NCBI RefSeq assembly: GCF_000426765.1 | Contig: NZ_AUFZ01000016.1 | Span: 431,950 to 495,949 of the forward strand | Direction: 5' to 3' | Source: Vibrio litoralis DSM 17657 | Lineage (GTDB): Bacteria > Pseudomonadota > Gammaproteobacteria > Enterobacterales > Vibrionaceae | DNA length: 64,000 bases | Shown: one piece after another, positions 17,821 through 25,792 of the stretch | Position numbering within the stretch: the stretch's first letter is position 1 | Layout: every line of letters starts with the position of its first letter | Translations under genes and position numbers: made by a program | Notes under the pieces: model-generated | Seen by the model: only the letters and a program-made list of their open reading frames with translations | What the model was told of the DNA's origin: nothing | The model's database searches: none

Positions 17821-19161
17821 CTATTGGTGGCTTGGTAGTTGGCTAATTTGGTTTAGCATCTCATCAAGTCGGTTAAAGATGGTTTCACCGTCGACACCAA
17901 TGCCGTTGTGTTCATATTCGTTGGTCATCCAAGCTCGACTGTTCGGTATATTTGCTAGGGTTTCGCGTGAATAATCGAACTCAACATACATATCTTCAAC
18001 ATAAACCGCGCAAGCAATGGGAACCGTATTCTTTTTTAACTGTTCTACATCGTAAAGAGCAGACCAATCTTGTTTTTCAGCGAGTTTGTTTGCCGCCTCT
18101 TTTAATGGTTTTAAGCATTGCATTTGTTCAAACATCCACGGGTACACCATCTCACCAGTAAACAAGAAAGGCTTTCCAGTTTGGTAGTTGAACTCAGGGT
18201 AGGTTTGTCGAACGCGGTGCGCAGACCAAGCCGATGCTGTTTGCTCTGAATCATTCTTAGCAAAAGGCTGGCAATAAATCGATTCATGCAAAATGGCATA
18301 GATAGGATTGGTCTGGTAAGCCTGTTCCGCCAACATGGCATTCAAAAATGCGTAGCTCAATGTTTCTTTGCCATCTACGGTGACAAAAGCGCTTTCAAGC
18401 AGGTAGTACATAGGTAGAGCAGCATTGCCACGACCCAGGTTAATACCGATCATTTGAAATTGTTCTACGGTAAATAGCTGGCCGTTAGGTAAATAGGTTT
18501 CGTGATTAAGTAAGTAGTCTGCAATGCGTTGACACAAGGTTTGCGCCTGTAGAAATTGGCGGAAGAAGCGGTCGTTTTTTTGTTTTACCCGTAGGTAAGT
18601 TGCTTGGTAAACCTCATCGGCATGGCGAGTTAAAGAAGGAACGCCGCCAGTGATATAAGACTTTAATAAACTATTAGGATAAAGCGATAGATAGGTTAAT
18701 GAACAAAAGCCGCCAAAGCTTTGACCAAGTGTCGCCCATTTTTCCACATTGAAATGTTTACGTATGGCTTCGGCATCTTTGACAATGCTGTCTGCTCTGA
18801 AATGGCAGAGGTAGTCTGCTTGTTCATCACTACTCATACCTTCAAGTGTTTGGTGAGTAATGGGTGAGCTTATCCCTGTACCTCGTTGATCGAGTAACAA
18901 TACGCGATATTGCTGGAGCGCTGCTTTTAACCATCCCGATTGTCCATCCGCTCTAGGAGAAGGAAAACCTGGGCCACCTTGAAAATAAACCAGCCATGGT
19001 AAATCTTGCGTTTGTTTTTCTAGGCTGACTAACTCGCGAGCATAAACGGTAATCGTCTGGCTTTGCTGATCATCATGCTTAAGCGGAACTTGAAATTGGT
19101 GTGGTTGATACAGTATTCCATTATCAACAAATGATGAAGCAAGCTCATGAGGAATGGGCAC
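17821..19161 (-). CDS. S33 peptidase, proline iminopeptidase-like alpha/beta hydrolase
   Basis: 446-residue cytosolic serine peptidase of family S33. Oxyanion region YFQGGPGFPSPR, LLLDQRGTGISSP, nucleophile elbow GQSFGGFC (Ser), and a C-terminal YEHNGIG segment carrying the probable His; length and motifs fit prolyl aminopeptidases of the larger type, which release N-terminal proline from peptides. The start is a GTG with AAGGAG 9 bases upstream. It is divergent from lplA and likely transcribed with the GNAT gene downstream. Confidence 0.85.
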   Translation of the reverse strand: MPIPHELASSFVDNGILYQPHQFQVPLKHDDQQSQTITVYARELVSLEKQTQDLPWLVYFQGGPGFPSPRADGQSGWLKAALQQYRVLLLDQRGTGISSPITHQTLEGMSSDEQADYLCHFRADSIVKDAEAIRKHFNVEKWATLGQSFGGFCSLTYLSLYPNSLLKSYITGGVPSLTRHADEVYQATYLRVKQKNDRFFRQFLQAQTLCQRIADYLLNHETYLPNGQLFTVEQFQMIGINLGRGNAALPMYYLLESAFVTVDGKETLSYAFLNAMLAEQAYQTNPIYAILHESIYCQPFAKNDSEQTASAWSAHRVRQTYPEFNYQTGKPFLFTGEMVYPWMFEQMQCLKPLKEAANKLAEKQDWSALYDVEQLKKNTVPIACAVYVEDMYVEFDYSRETLANIPNSRAWMTNEYEHNGIGVDGETIFNRLDEMLNQISQLPSHQ

Positions 19162-19334
19162 TAGAATTCTCCTTAATTCAACAAACTACTTTTTATTGAT
19201 GGAGCTTATCACCAAGCGTGAAGTGAGTTAATGGAAAGCTGCTGGAAAAGCAAAATTTTACATCTTGGTTAAGGACAGATGCTTTTCATTCAGGTTAATA
19301 TCTGGTTATTAATGCATTACTACTGAGAGTTTTT

Positions 19335-20351
19335 ATGTCATCACTTCGTTTGCTGTTTTCTACTTCAACTAATCCTCTATTTAACTTAGCGGTAGAAGAT
19401 ACCATTTTCCGTTCAATGAGTGCCGACCAAAAAGTGCTGTTTTTATGGCGTAACGACAATACGGTGGTGATTGGCCGAGCGCAGAATCCTTGGAAAGAGT
19501 GTAATACTCAGCGCATGGAAAGAGATGGTATTACTCTTGCTCGTCGACAAAGCGGTGGTGGAGCGGTATTTCATGATCTTGGCAACAGCAACTTTACTTT
19601 TATGGCAGGCAAGCCGGGATACGATAAAACCGTGTCTACTCAAATTGTATTAGATGCATTACAAGCATTAGGTATAGAAGGTAAAGCCACAGGGCGTAAT
19701 GATCTCGTAGTGGAAACAGAAGAGGGAGAGCGTAAGTTCTCAGGCTCAGCTTATCGAGAAACAATGGATCGAGGCTTTCATCATGGCACGATTCTATTAA
19801 ATGCGGACATGAGTCGTTTAGCGGACTATCTCAACCCAGATCCGAAAAAGCTACAAGCGAAAGGTATTACCTCGGTACGATCTCGCGTAATTAATCTTAA
19901 TCAACTCGATGATACTTTAACCCACGACAGTTTATGTGAAGCGATCAAACAGGCGTTCTTTGACTACTATGGTGAAACAGTTGAGCCGGAATTTATTTCA
20001 GAAGAGGCGATGCCGGATTTACCAAACTTTGAAGCGACCTTTACTAAGCAACAAGATTGGCATTGGAACTTTGGTAATACGCCTGAATTTAGCCATCATA
20101 TTGACGAACGTTTCAAGTGGGGTGGTGTAGAGCTACATTTTAACATCAAGAAAGCGCACATCGAAGAAGTACAAGTGTTTACCGATAGCCTAGATCCTGC
20201 ACCACTAGAAGCATTGCAAGAGGCTTTGACCGGGCAGGTTTATAATGCAGAAGGAATAACGACCGCTTTAGATGAGGTGTCAATTCGATACCCACAAAAT
20301 GCTGAAGAGCTAGCCCAAGTAAAAGAGTGGTTGTTAGTTCAACTAGCTTAA
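19335..20351 (+). CDS. lplA: Lipoate-protein ligase A
   Basis: 338 residues, the same length as E. coli LplA. Activates free lipoate with ATP and attaches it to lysines of the E2 and H proteins (cytosol). Conserved motifs: [34 protein letters not shown] (lipoyl-adenylate loop), [18 protein letters not shown] and [14 protein letters not shown]; the C-terminal accessory domain (from about residue 250) is complete. Monocistronic between a divergent peptidase gene and cspA. Confidence 0.96.
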   Translation: MSSLRLLFSTSTNPLFNLAVEDTIFRSMSADQKVLFLWRNDNTVVIGRAQNPWKECNTQRMERDGITLARRQSGGGAVFHDLGNSNFTFMAGKPGYDKTVSTQIVLDALQALGIEGKATGRNDLVVETEEGERKFSGSAYRETMDRGFHHGTILLNADMSRLADYLNPDPKKLQAKGITSVRSRVINLNQLDDTLTHDSLCEAIKQAFFDYYGETVEPEFISEEAMPDLPNFEATFTKQQDWHWNFGNTPEFSHHIDERFKWGGVELHFNIKKAHIEEVQVFTDSLDPAPLEALQEALTGQVYNAEGITTALDEVSIRYPQNAEELAQVKEWLLVQLA

Positions 20352-20512
20352 GTAAAGGGTAGGCTGAGTTTTTGAGATAATTTGCACTAATTCAGCCTAT
20401 TAAATATGTGACGAAAAACACAAACAAGATTTATTTTCAATAATATGTACGAAATAGGTGTACATCTCTCTCAAACCCTGTAATATCTACCTCGCTCTGT
20501 TGATAAGAGTGA

Positions 20513-20541
20513 TTGATGAAACAATTTAGTAAAAGTAGAAT
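20513..20541 (+). promoter_or_regulatory. Predicted cspA promoter
   Basis: TTGATG, a 17-bp spacer and TAGAAT form a good sigma-70 promoter. Transcription would begin near 20548, giving a leader of about 137 nt before the cspA ATG, similar to the long thermosensing leader of E. coli cspA. This covers most of the 334-bp gap after lplA; the remainder (20352-20512) holds only a weak inverted repeat (20360-20399, stem TAGGCTGA/TCAGCCTA). Confidence 0.55.
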
Positions 20542-20685
20542 CCTCAAATACAGCTTCGTTTTTGTCTTTGTTATTAGATTTTCCCTTCGCTTAATAAACC
20601 ATTAAATCGTTCAACGCAGCACCCGTCGCATTTAGCGACATCATTTATGAACTGCATTTATTGCACACAAGATAAGGGACATAAT

Positions 20686-20895
20686 ATGTCTAAAACAACT
20701 GGTATCGTTAAATGGTTTAACGAAGAAAAAGGTTTCGGCTTCATTACTCAAGACAACGGCGGCGCTGACGTATTCGTACACTTCCGTGCTATCGCTTCTG
20801 AAGGTTTCAAAACTCTTGCTGAAGGCCAAAAAGTGTCTTTTGAAGTAGAGCAAGGCCAAAAAGGTCTTCAAGCTGCGAACGTTGTTCCTGCTTAA
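20686..20895 (+). CDS. cspA: Cold shock protein, CspA family
   Basis: 69-residue single OB-fold RNA chaperone: [13 protein letters not shown] is RNP1, DVFVHFRAI is RNP2. It melts mRNA secondary structure, usually after cold shock. The ATG at 20686 follows an AAGGGAC ribosome site; the open frame from 20647 is untranslated leader. It has its own promoter, long leader and terminator. Codon choice is strongly biased (GGT, GAA, CGT), as expected for a highly expressed gene. Confidence 0.96.
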
Positions 20896-20944
20896 TAATT
20901 GATTTTTTAGTGTAGAGTTTATCTCTAACACTGGAAGATATAAT

Positions 20945-20976
20945 AAACGCTGGCTTTATTAGTCAGCGTTTGTTTT
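20945..20976 (+). terminator. Terminator of cspA
   Basis: Stem AAACGCTG/CAGCGTTT (extendable with a G-C/G-T pair), 11-base loop, then GTTTTTAT. It lies 50 bp past the cspA stop and overlaps the end of a possible minus-strand ORF. Confidence 0.85.
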
Positions 20977-21139
20977 TATAAGAAGTAACACAAAAATAAA
21001 AAACCAGACTAAGCACATTGCTTAACAAACTGGCAAGGCAAGCCCAAATAACCCATTTATAAACTTCATAGTTTGAAGTGTGAAAAATTAATACTCGACC
21101 CTCTGCTTTAGCATCAAGTCCCGTTGTAATTCTGTTCAC
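20963..21139 (-). CDS. Possible small membrane protein or gene remnant
   Basis: Open frame of 58 codons from a GTG (21137-21139) to a TGA at 20963. It has a soluble stretch (NRITTGLDAKAEGRVLIF), then a hydrophobic stretch (WVIWACLASLLSNVLSLVFY) and a basic tail (SYKNKR), the shape of a one-pass membrane protein. The same frame continues upstream of the GTG as NDFSKTLSFIEST before meeting a stop, which suggests a longer ancestral protein cut by a frameshift. The ribosome site is weak. It is convergent with cspA and its stop lies in that gene's terminator. No family recognised. Confidence 0.3.
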   Translation of the reverse strand: MNRITTGLDAKAEGRVLIFHTSNYEVYKWVIWACLASLLSNVLSLVFYFCVTSYKNKR

Positions 21140-21246
21140 CGTACTTTCGATAAAAGAAAGTGTCTTCGAAAAGTCGTTTTATCGATATTCCCTAAAAGCG
21201 AAACTCGAACTCAGCATCAAAATAAATAGGTTAATACCGGCTTATG

Positions 21247-21296
21247 TACTCGTTTACGAGTATTCGATTGGCATCACAGATTTTCTCTAAATAATT
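21247..21296 (+). promoter_or_regulatory. Palindrome plus promoter of the 26-residue peptide unit
   Basis: TACTCGTTTACGAGTA (21247-21262) is a 6-bp-arm inverted repeat immediately before TTGGCA (21268-21273), a 17-bp spacer and ATAATT (21291-21296). Transcription would start near 21303, about 39 nt before the ATG at 21342. The palindrome is a candidate operator. Confidence 0.45.
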
Positions 21297-21341
21297 GAGT
21301 AATTTCAGTGCTGTTATAGAAAAATAAGAAGGAAAATAACT

Positions 21342-21422
21342 ATGATTCGTTCAAACGGTAGAAAACGTTTTTGGTTCCAACACCAACGTGATCAATCTCA
21401 GTCTCAAATGAAAGACAAATAG
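21342..21422 (+). CDS. Unrecognised 26-residue basic peptide
   Basis: ATG at 21342 preceded by an AAGGAA ribosome site 8 bases upstream; 26 codons ending in TAG. The peptide starts MIRSNGRKRFWFQHQRDQ and continues SQSQMKDK: strongly basic and aromatic in the first half, hydrophilic throughout, not membrane-spanning. It has its own predicted promoter and a strong terminator 38 bp downstream, so it is a free-standing unit of about 190 nt. It lacks runs of regulatory codons, and no biosynthetic gene follows in the same transcript, so a leader-peptide attenuator is unlikely. It could be a nucleic-acid-binding micro-protein or the coding part of a dual-function small RNA. No family recognised. Confidence 0.55.
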   Translation: MIRSNGRKRFWFQHQRDQSQSQMKDK

Positions 21423-21459
21423 ATTCTCTCTAAGAATCAACCCTCCCATAAGGGAAATG

Positions 21460-21492
21460 AAGCACAGCACTGATTCAGTGGTGTGCTTTTTT
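21460..21492 (+). terminator. Terminator of the 26-residue peptide unit
   Basis: AAGCACA/TGTGCTT and CACTG/CAGTG stems stacked around a single G-G mismatch, 3-base loop, then TTTTTT. A small hairpin (CCCT/AGGG) lies just before it at about 21441-21454. Confidence 0.88.
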
Positions 21493-21553
21493 GATCTAAA
21501 AGCCCTTCAATAACGTATTAGCTAAAATGATTAACCAACCTAGCGATGATGTT

Positions 21554-22045
21554 ATGTGGAAGTGGCTATTTATAGGATGTTTAGCGGTAAGCCAGGTAGG
21601 CAGGGCCCAAGTTGATTCGAGTAATTTACAGCTTGTTGGCGAAGCTCGCATGACATACTTATTTTGGGATATTTATGATGCGCGGCTATACAACCCATCG
21701 GGAGACTACACTACCCAGGGTTTACCATTGTTACTTTCATTGTCTTATTTAAGAGACTTTAAAGCCAAAGATATAATCAAAGCGACTAATGAGCAGTGGC
21801 AACATCTAGGCAAGCAATCTCTTGTTGGACAATATGATCAAGAATTGATGGCGTTGTGGCCAGATATTAAGCAAGGCGATACGCTAAGTGTTTTAGTCGA
21901 GAACAATCAGACTTCTGCTTTTTTCTACAATGGTAAAAAGCTTGGCGTGATCCGAGATCCTAGCTTTACTGAATCTTTCATCGCGATTTGGCTTTCACCG
22001 AATACCTCTCATCCCAAAGTACGTAAGCAACTCATTGGACAGTAA
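21554..22045 (+). CDS. Chalcone-isomerase-like periplasmic protein
   Basis: About 163 residues from the ATG at 21554, which begins a signal peptide (WKWLFIGCLAVSQVGRAQV). The rest matches the bacterial chalcone-isomerase-like family: LVGEARMTYLFWDIYDARLY, SLSYLRDFKAKDII, WPDIKQGDTLSVLVE, GVIRDPSFTESFIAIWLSP. Bacterial members are not flavonoid enzymes and their role is unknown; they usually travel with DUF3833 lipoproteins, as here (26 bp upstream of one), and often with cyclopropane-fatty-acid genes, which are absent here. The frame is open from an ATG at 21527, but the signal peptide favours the inner start; neither has a good ribosome site. Confidence 0.75.
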   Translation: MWKWLFIGCLAVSQVGRAQVDSSNLQLVGEARMTYLFWDIYDARLYNPSGDYTTQGLPLLLSLSYLRDFKAKDIIKATNEQWQHLGKQSLVGQYDQELMALWPDIKQGDTLSVLVENNQTSAFFYNGKKLGVIRDPSFTESFIAIWLSPNTSHPKVRKQLIGQ

Positions 22046-22071
22046 GCATCAATAAACTCAAGGAAGTAGTT

Positions 22072-22602
22072 ATGAACCTGATTAAATCATTTTTTGTTAT
22101 CTGTTTAGCAGCCGCTTTATCCAGTTGCTCAGCACCCGATGTTGAAGTTTATAAAGGTAGTCAACCTGAGTTTAATTTTAAGCGCTTTTTCACTGGCAAG
22201 TTAAAAGCCTACGGTGTGGTGCAAGATTATAAAGGTGAGCTGACCAGAAAACTCGTTGTCGATATGGACGCAAGTTGGCAAGGAAGTAAAGGCGTTATCG
22301 AAGAAGATTTTGTTTATGATGATGGCGAAACCCAAAAGCGAATTTGGTATATCACCCTCAATGATGACGGCTCTATTTCAGGCGAAGCAAGTGATGTGAT
22401 TGGTATTGCTTCTGGGCGCAGTTCGGGCAGTGTTTTTCAGTGGAATTATGATGTTGAGATCCCCTATAAAGACGATACGCTCGAAACTCATTTTGATGAT
22501 TGGATGTATCTGGTTACTCCGACACGTTTGATTAATCGTACTAGCATTTCAAAGTTTGGCATTGAAGTAGGGCAAGTGACCTTGGTTATTGAAAAAGAAT
22601 AG
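22072..22602 (+). CDS. DUF3833 lipoprotein
   Basis: 176 residues with a lipobox (ALSSC at residues 15-19; acylated Cys about 19) and a beta-rich body of the DUF3833 type (FKRFFTGKLKAYGVVQDYKG; GEASDVIGIASGRSSGSVF; DDWMYLVTPTRLINRTSISK). Probably anchored in the outer membrane facing the periplasm. An AAGGAAG ribosome site precedes the ATG. The pairing with the chalcone-isomerase-like gene is widely conserved in gamma-proteobacteria and points to lipid or envelope function, still undefined. Confidence 0.82.
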   Translation: MNLIKSFFVICLAAALSSCSAPDVEVYKGSQPEFNFKRFFTGKLKAYGVVQDYKGELTRKLVVDMDASWQGSKGVIEEDFVYDDGETQKRIWYITLNDDGSISGEASDVIGIASGRSSGSVFQWNYDVEIPYKDDTLETHFDDWMYLVTPTRLINRTSISKFGIEVGQVTLVIEKE

Positions 22603-22741
22603 TGCTCGAAAAAGACTAGGCATCGCGCGTATTGGTAGCTAGGAATCATGTATAAATCCCATTTTTAGCATTTCATTTAGCCAAGTGGTCAGATCTCTTT
22701 CATACTGATGACATTACACTCAATAAATAATAAGGAATGTT

Positions 22742-23173
22742 ATGTCACTTGCGACTATGTCTGGACTAGAAGTGCTACAAGCAATGGCTGCGGGAAAAAT
22801 ACCACCAGCGTCAATTACTCAAACGATGCCAATGAAAGTAATTTCTGTCGAATCTGGCAAGGTGATTTTTGAAGCAACCGCCGATGAAAGACATTTAAAT
22901 CCGCTTGGTGGCGTGCATGGTGGTTTTCTCGCGACAATTATGGATTCGGTAACAGCATGTGCCGTACATTCAGCGCTTGAAGCTGGAGTGGGTTATGCAA
23001 CCATCGATTTGAATGTCAAAATGCTGAAACCGGTTCCGCAAAATACACCACTTATTGCCGAAGGGAATTTGATTAATTTAAGTAAATCTTTAGGTATCTC
23101 AGAAGGTTGCTTGAAAGATGAGCAAGGGAAATTATATGGTCACGCAACGGCAACTTGTATGATTTTGCGCTGA
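22742..23173 (+). CDS. PaaI-type hotdog thioesterase
   Basis: 143 residues, hotdog fold: HLNPLGGVHGGFLATIMDSV carries the helix and catalytic Asp/Gly region of the PaaI subfamily, followed by YATIDLNVKMLKPVP and a C-terminal ATATCMIL strand. It hydrolyses an acyl- or aryl-CoA in the cytosol; the specific substrate is not known. The gene stands alone with a strong terminator 12 bp after its stop. Confidence 0.85.
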   Translation: MSLATMSGLEVLQAMAAGKIPPASITQTMPMKVISVESGKVIFEATADERHLNPLGGVHGGFLATIMDSVTACAVHSALEAGVGYATIDLNVKMLKPVPQNTPLIAEGNLINLSKSLGISEGCLKDEQGKLYGHATATCMILR

Positions 23174-23185
23174 AGAGATCAAAAG

Positions 23186-23220
23186 CGATACTGACAGTGT
23201 TGGTATCGTTTTTCTTTTTT
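23186..23220 (+). terminator. Terminator of the thioesterase gene
   Basis: Stem CGATAC/GTATCG with an 11-base loop, followed by TTTTTCTTTTTT. Confidence 0.85.
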
Positions 23221-23395
23221 ACCATAGGAAAAATCATAAAATATCCACTTATCATTAATTAATGATTGAAGTTATGTTTTTGTAGAGATAAGTTAACTAG
23301 AAGGAAAAGAAAATAACATATTTTAAGCGATTGAAATTTGATGTTTAACATTGGATCTAGGCTTGAAATGCACATAAAACAAGGACAATGTCGTT

Positions 23396-24451
23396 ATGCA
23401 AAAAGTAGATGATGTAAGAATTAACCAAGTTAAAGAACTTTTACCACCAATCGCTGTTTTAGAAAAGTTTCCTGCAACTGAAACATCCACCAACACGACA
23501 TTTGAGTCTCGCCAAACCATTCATAATATTCTTGAAGATAAAGATGACCGCCTGCTTGTCGTTATTGGCCCATGCTCTATTCATGACACCGAAGCCGCTC
23601 TCGAATATGGAAAACGCTTAAAAGTACTACGTGATGAACTTAAAGATGATCTTGAAGTGGTAATGCGAGTTTATTTTGAAAAACCTCGTACCACCGTAGG
23701 CTGGAAAGGACTTATTAACGACCCATATTTAAACGATAGCTATCAAATCAATGATGGTGTTCGTATGGGACGTAAACTGCTTCTTGATTTAACCGATAGC
23801 GGCATGCCAACGGCGAGTGAGTTTTTAGATATGATCACACCGCAATATGTGGGTGATTTGATCAGCTGGGGCGCCATTGGTGCTCGTACAACTGAATCAC
23901 AAGTTCACCGCGAGCTTGCATCAGGTCTATCTTGTCCAGTTGGTTTTAAAAATGGCACCGATGGTAACATCAAAATTGCGACAGATGCTTGTAGTTCTGC
24001 TGGCGCATCTCATCATTTCTTATCAGTAACTAAATACGGCCACTCTGCAATTGTAGAAACGGCAGGTAATCCAGATTGCCACATCATTTTACGTGGTGGT
24101 AAAGAGCCAAACTACAGTGCTGAGCATGTTGCTGCTGTGAAATCAGAATTAGCAGGTAACGGGCTACGCCAAAAAGTGATGATTGATTTCAGCCACGCAA
24201 ACAGCTCTAAGCAATTCCAGCGTCAAATGGTGGTTTCAGAAGATGTGGCTACTCAAATTGCCGGTGGTGAAAATGCTATCTTTGGCGTGATGATTGAAAG
24301 CCACTTAAATGAAGGTCGTCAAGATCTAGTTGATGGCAAAGTTGAAAACTATGGTCAGAGTATTACCGATGCGTGTATCGGTTGGGATGATACAGAAACA
24401 GTATTGCGCCAACTTGCAAAAGCAGTAGCGGATCGTCGTAAAGCGAAGTAA
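23396..24451 (+). CDS. aroG: 3-deoxy-7-phosphoheptulonate synthase (AroG type)
   Basis: 351 residues. Condenses phosphoenolpyruvate with erythrose-4-phosphate, the first step of the shikimate pathway. It follows E. coli AroG (phenylalanine-inhibited) closely: ELLPPIAVLEKFPAT, LVVIGPCSIHDTEAA, MRVYFEKPRTTVGWKGLIND, GAIGARTTESQVHRELASG and VMIDFSHANSSKQF, with metal ligands Cys, His, Glu and Asp in place. The aminotransferase encoded at 49.9 kb could act at the end of the same pathway. The leader (23221-23395) has no TyrR box that I can recognise. Confidence 0.96.
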   Translation: MQKVDDVRINQVKELLPPIAVLEKFPATETSTNTTFESRQTIHNILEDKDDRLLVVIGPCSIHDTEAALEYGKRLKVLRDELKDDLEVVMRVYFEKPRTTVGWKGLINDPYLNDSYQINDGVRMGRKLLLDLTDSGMPTASEFLDMITPQYVGDLISWGAIGARTTESQVHRELASGLSCPVGFKNGTDGNIKIATDACSSAGASHHFLSVTKYGHSAIVETAGNPDCHIILRGGKEPNYSAEHVAAVKSELAGNGLRQKVMIDFSHANSSKQFQRQMVVSEDVATQIAGGENAIFGVMIESHLNEGRQDLVDGKVENYGQSITDACIGWDDTETVLRQLAKAVADRRKAK

Positions 24452-24477
24452 TCCGAATTAGAAATACGATTAAATAG

Positions 24478-24508
24478 AATGCCCAGCAAATTTGCTGGGC
24501 ATTATTGT
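24478..24508 (+). terminator. Terminator of aroG
   Basis: Perfect 13-bp inverted repeat AATGCCCAGCAAA/TTTGCTGGGCATT with no spacer bases (effective loop formed by the central A/T), followed by ATTGT. It separates aroG from the convergent rlmF. Confidence 0.85.
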
Positions 24509-24530
24509 ATGTGGAGTTAGTGGTTATTCC

Positions 24531-25679
24531 TTAGCTAAAAAATGACTTCTGCTCTAAATTAGTTAAAAAGCTCCACGCCACAAAGCGACTGATCTTCTGG
24601 CCTTGTGCCATTTCAACGACGCGAATATTGGTTGCGCCTAATTTTTTCAACTGCTGCTGTAGTAACGGCACATTCTCTTTTTTGGATACTAGGCTAGTAA
24701 ACCAACATACTTGCTTGGCAAAGTCTTTACTTTCGATGGCCATTTGTTTCAAGAAAGCAATCTCACCACCTTCATAACACAACTCATTTTCAGTCCCTGC
24801 AAAGTTTAAAACTGGCTGGCTATTTTTTGCTAATGCTTCAGTTTTGCCTTTATTGAGGTTATTCACTTTACGTAAGCTACCTTCACGTGCTTTTTCCAAT
24901 GACTCGTGAAATGGAGGATTACACATGGTTAAAATGAAATCGTCGTTCGGTTTGATGATGCCGTGGAAAATGCTGCTAGGTTTAGCTTGCTGACGAACTT
25001 TCACTTTATTCGTCAATCTCTTATTCGCCTGAATTAATAATTGTGCGGTTTTGACCGAGATCGGATCAATATCGCTGGCAACAAAATTCCAGTCATAAAG
25101 GCTTGAGCCTAAAATAGGGTAGATGCAGTTTGCCCCTGTGCCGATATCAAGGACTGTATGCTTGTGATTTGCTGAACCTGCATTCGGATCGCGCTCGTCA
25201 TTCTCTACGACAAGCGTATCAGTTTTTTCTTTGGTTGCGGTTAATAGGTCGCCGAGATAATGAATGTAATCAGCTCTTCCCGGAATTGGCGGGCATAAGT
25301 AACCCGGTGGGATTTGCCAAAACTCTAAACCATAATACGCTTTTAACAGTCCTTCATTGAGTGCTAACACCGCTTTAGGATCGCTAAAGCTAATCGAGCG
25401 TTCACCACGAGGGTTTAAGATCACGAATTCTGTTAATGCCGGATTTGCGGCTTCTAATTTATCAAAATCATAACGACCATTGTGCAGGTTACGGGGATGC
25501 AATCCGGTTGGTTTTTTATGTATTGGTGATTTTGAACGGTGCGATGCTGTCTTATTATTATTAGCTTTGGGTTTATTCGTTCTAGGTTGATTGGATCTTG
25601 GTTTCTGAGAGCTGGACTTATTATTTCTGTTAGTCGTTTGAGAGTGACGATTATTTTTGTTGTGAGGTCCAGTGGCCAT
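24531..25679 (-). CDS. rlmF: 23S rRNA m6A1618 methyltransferase RlmF
   Basis: 382 residues from the ATG at 25679 (GGAG 8 bases upstream); the longer frame to 25757 is not supported. The N-terminal 75 residues are a basic, Asn/Lys/Ser/Thr-rich tail (GPHNKNNRHSQTTNRNNK) longer than in E. coli RlmF (308 residues) and probably bind RNA. The catalytic domain has LHPRNLHNGRYDF, the SAM loop VLDIGTGANCIYPILG and the N6-adenine motif NPPFHES. It methylates A1618 of 23S rRNA using S-adenosylmethionine. Confidence 0.93.
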   Translation of the reverse strand: MATGPHNKNNRHSQTTNRNNKSSSQKPRSNQPRTNKPKANNNKTASHRSKSPIHKKPTGLHPRNLHNGRYDFDKLEAANPALTEFVILNPRGERSISFSDPKAVLALNEGLLKAYYGLEFWQIPPGYLCPPIPGRADYIHYLGDLLTATKEKTDTLVVENDERDPNAGSANHKHTVLDIGTGANCIYPILGSSLYDWNFVASDIDPISVKTAQLLIQANKRLTNKVKVRQQAKPSSIFHGIIKPNDDFILTMCNPPFHESLEKAREGSLRKVNNLNKGKTEALAKNSQPVLNFAGTENELCYEGGEIAFLKQMAIESKDFAKQVCWFTSLVSKKENVPLLQQQLKKLGATNIRVVEMAQGQKISRFVAWSFLTNLEQKSFFS

Positions 25680-25792
25680 GAGGGCTCCAAGAAATAGGTA
25701 GAATGAAAAACGGCGTGAATAATAGCGCACTTCTAGACTATACCCAAGCAACTTCACCGGACAGAGAGTGTGTGTTGCTTAACTCATTTTGA

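Noticed and set aside
20516..20605. 29-codon ORF in the cspA leader
   Set aside because: Its ATG falls inside the predicted -35 element of the cspA promoter, so it would not be on the transcript.
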